The position numbers and the translations under genes were made by a program. A stretch of DNA of 64,000 nucleotides from Adenophora triphylla var. japonica (taxonomy: Eukaryota > Streptophyta > Magnoliopsida > Asterales > Campanulaceae): the NCBI GenBank assembly GCA_022495995.1, contig JAFEMH010003616.1, positions 1-64,000 of the forward strand, written 5' to 3'. Within the stretch, counting starts at the first letter, position 1, and every line of letters starts with the position of its first letter. Shown here in pieces: positions 62,331 through 64,000 of this stretch. Below the pieces are notes generated by a model, which did not search any database, was not told the origin of the DNA, and saw nothing but the letters and a program-made list of their open reading frames with translations.

Positions 62331-64000
62331 ATGGGTAGGACCAGGTTGTCTTCGTCAAAACCCAAGAAAGTGTCATCCCCACAAGGTCCCGTAGAAATTA
62401 TTCTCGACGATTTCGTTTGCGGAAATCTTCTTACTAAACCAGACGAAGAAACTTGTTTGTTCAACGATTCCCAAATAGAGTCTATAAAGCAGCAATGTTG
62501 CTTCCCAATTGGTGCAATTTTTCATCCCTTTTCCATAAAACTTAGGTCTGACCATATTTCCCTCAAATGGATCTGTTTTTTCGAATATTCCTTCCTTCTA
62601 GGGTTTAGCTACCCTTTTCCACTGTTGGTTTCTGAGTTCTTCCGAAAAACCCAACTCGCTTATGCTCAATTTATGCTGATGGCTTGGCGAGTTTTTGCTT
62701 TTGTCATTAAAGTGAACCGAGAAAATGGACTAAACCTAGGGCTCCATGAAATTGCATATTCCTACGATCTTTAACTCTTTGGTTCCAAAAGATACCTTTT
62801 TAGAAAGAGGTCAGGTAGAAGTCCCTTGATGAGCACCACATCTTCCAGTGATAGGGGATGGAAGAATAGATTTTTCTTTGTTGATAGGACGTCGATTGGA
62901 GAAAAGGATGAGATATCGAGCCAATGGAACAAGGGAGGTACTTAAATTCTTACTCTTGTGACTTCCTGTTCTTGAGACAAACTGAATTGTAATTGTTCTT
63001 GCTTTTATGCAGATATTGATTGGGGAGAATTGTTTCCACCTGCTGAAGACACTCTAACCAAGATCGAAGAATTTTTCAGGCTCCCTCCAGATAAGAGGTC
63101 TCCCAAGGGTTTGTTGGAAGCATCGTCGACTATCCCGGAAGACCTAAAGGCCTCTACTTCTGCAATTATGTCCACTGGTAAGCATGGTATCTCTTTACCT
63201 TTGCTAACTGTTATCAATTTGATGCGTTATTCTTTATTGCCAATATCTATATGTCCATGCAGTCTCCAAACCGGTAGTTTCAGGATCTGACTTTGACCTT
63301 GATGATATTGAGGCTATGTTCTCTGCGCCTGTTGTTAAGATCGAAAAGAAACCTCCACCTGCCCCTAAGAAGATTCCTGTTCCGGATGAGAGCATAGGTA
63401 TTGGCTCTAGGGTGAGGAAGAGAAAAGCGATTCAAGAGGAGGTGGTAGAAGTTGAAGACACTTTTGAAGAAATGTCCGTGGGAGATTTTAAAAAGAAATG
63501 CATGAGTTTCACAACTGGGGTAAGATAATATTAAATGGAGTCTCATCTTGTTTCTAAAGTTTTATAAGATCTTTTGATATCGAATGTATTATTTTACGGG
63601 CGGTAGGACTTATGGAAGGTGCAGTAAAGGAGACGGAGATAGTGAAGAAGAAATCCAAGGCGGACATTGCTTTGGTCAAGAAAGAGAAGACAATGTTGGA
63701 GAATAAGATAAAAGAGCATGAGAAAACCTTAGAGCAACAAGTTAAGTTCTTTGGCAGAGCAAGAGCAAACGGTAAAGGATTTCTTGAATAGCTTGGCGAA
63801 AGCGAGGATGACCACAACAAAGAGATAGCAGAAGTGAAGAATTCCTGCAAACTGCTGCGGCAAAAAACTGTCTCTCAATGCAAGGTAAAGATGATGAAGG
63901 AGTATCAGGAAGGGAAGGCTGATACTTGGGATATCAATAGGGAATGTGCCTATTTGTTTAAGTTGACAGGTGAGGTGACGGACGAGGGCGAGGTGTCGTC
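62331..64000 (+). pseudogene. Putative gypsy-type transposon (Transposase_28-like) gene, spliced, broken, runs off the window
   Basis: ATG at 62331 (MGRTRLSSSKPKKVSSP). The N-terminal domain has PDEETCLFNDSQIESI, FHPFSIKLRSDHISL, FPLLVSEFFRKTQLAYAQF and NGLNLGLHEIAYSYDL, typical of the plant Transposase_28 family. An in-frame TAA at 62772-62774 interrupts a clear continuation (FGSKRYLFRKR) to about 62937. Exons 2-4 are about 63013-63177, 63263-63519 and 63607 onward with GT-AG borders. The later part is a lysine- and glutamate-rich coiled coil. Frameshifts occur near 63750-63840. The protein is often found with gypsy elements. Its role is unknown. Confidence 0.65.

Larger units (their letters stand above)
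51569..64000 (+). mobile_element. Tat-lineage Ty3/gypsy element E4 (continues past the window)
   Basis: Plus-strand order: LTR, tRNA-Arg primer site, long leader, gag, G-patch ORF, intact RT-RNaseH-RNaseH-integrase ORF, antisense PMD gene, then from about 61440 probably another inserted element. The LTR and PMD promoter match E3, so both are one family. The protease is not found between gag and G-patch. The 3' LTR is not in the window. Confidence 0.85.

Overview
This window is plant nuclear DNA, most likely from a eudicot. The evidence is an intact four-exon NPR3/NPR4-type salicylate receptor gene, Stowaway MITEs with CTCCCTCCGTCCC termini, and nested Tat- and Athila-lineage Ty3/gypsy retrotransposons. 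An asterid is my guess only. Apart from the NPR gene, almost everything recognisable is transposable-element DNA or host fragments carried by it.

Layout. 1-9997: Tat element E1 (minus strand), with gag remnants, a leader, a tRNA-Arg-type primer site and a 3.0 kb LTR. 9998-11705: 3' end and LTR of an Athila-like element, inserted into 11706-15692, the 3' part of Tat element E3 (plus strand). 16141-29373: Tat element E2 (minus), with gag, protease and integrase but no reverse transcriptase. 29374-32727: RTE-type LINE. About 33.3-38.4 kb: AT-rich inverted-repeat DNA holding a 4,004 bp PIF/Harbinger element with a TTA target duplication. That element contains a transposase relic, an organellar isoleucyl-tRNA synthetase fragment with its intron, and a 764 bp hAT MITE. 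38.6-46.4 kb: the host island, with the NPR gene, five Stowaway MITEs, a SINE-like piece and two copies of a GTGTCAGTG-rich repeat. 47.3-50.2 kb: Helitron-type RPA and PIF1 helicase relics. 51569 to the end: Tat element E4 (same family as E3), with LTR, primer site, gag, G-patch ORF and an intact 1,196-aa RT-RNaseH-RNaseH-integrase ORF. A Transposase_28-type gene lies in its distal part.

The most unusual signal is shared by the Tat elements. E2, E3 and E4 carry antisense genes between pol and the 3' LTR: a plant-mobile-domain (PMD) gene, and in E2 and E3 a second spliced gene that is complete in E3 (269 aa, three exons, phase-0 introns). Each family has its own short palindrome: TCTCGCGCGAGA in E3/E4, GGTCCGTACGGACC in E2, TGTCGnnCGACA in E1. 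The palindromes are often paired at about 19-21, 31, 33 or 42 bp centre to centre. They occur in the LTRs and again about 120-200 bp upstream of the antisense gene starts. This suggests a family-specific regulatory circuit linking sense and antisense promoters. A second shared signal is a conserved motif (GAACTACG ... hairpin ... ACGTAGGCARCC), found seven times in four elements, whose stem changes with base pairing preserved. Arrays of covarying hairpins also occur in the 3' regions of E1, E2 and E3.

All calls come from reading the sequence without database searches. Family names rest on recognised motifs.
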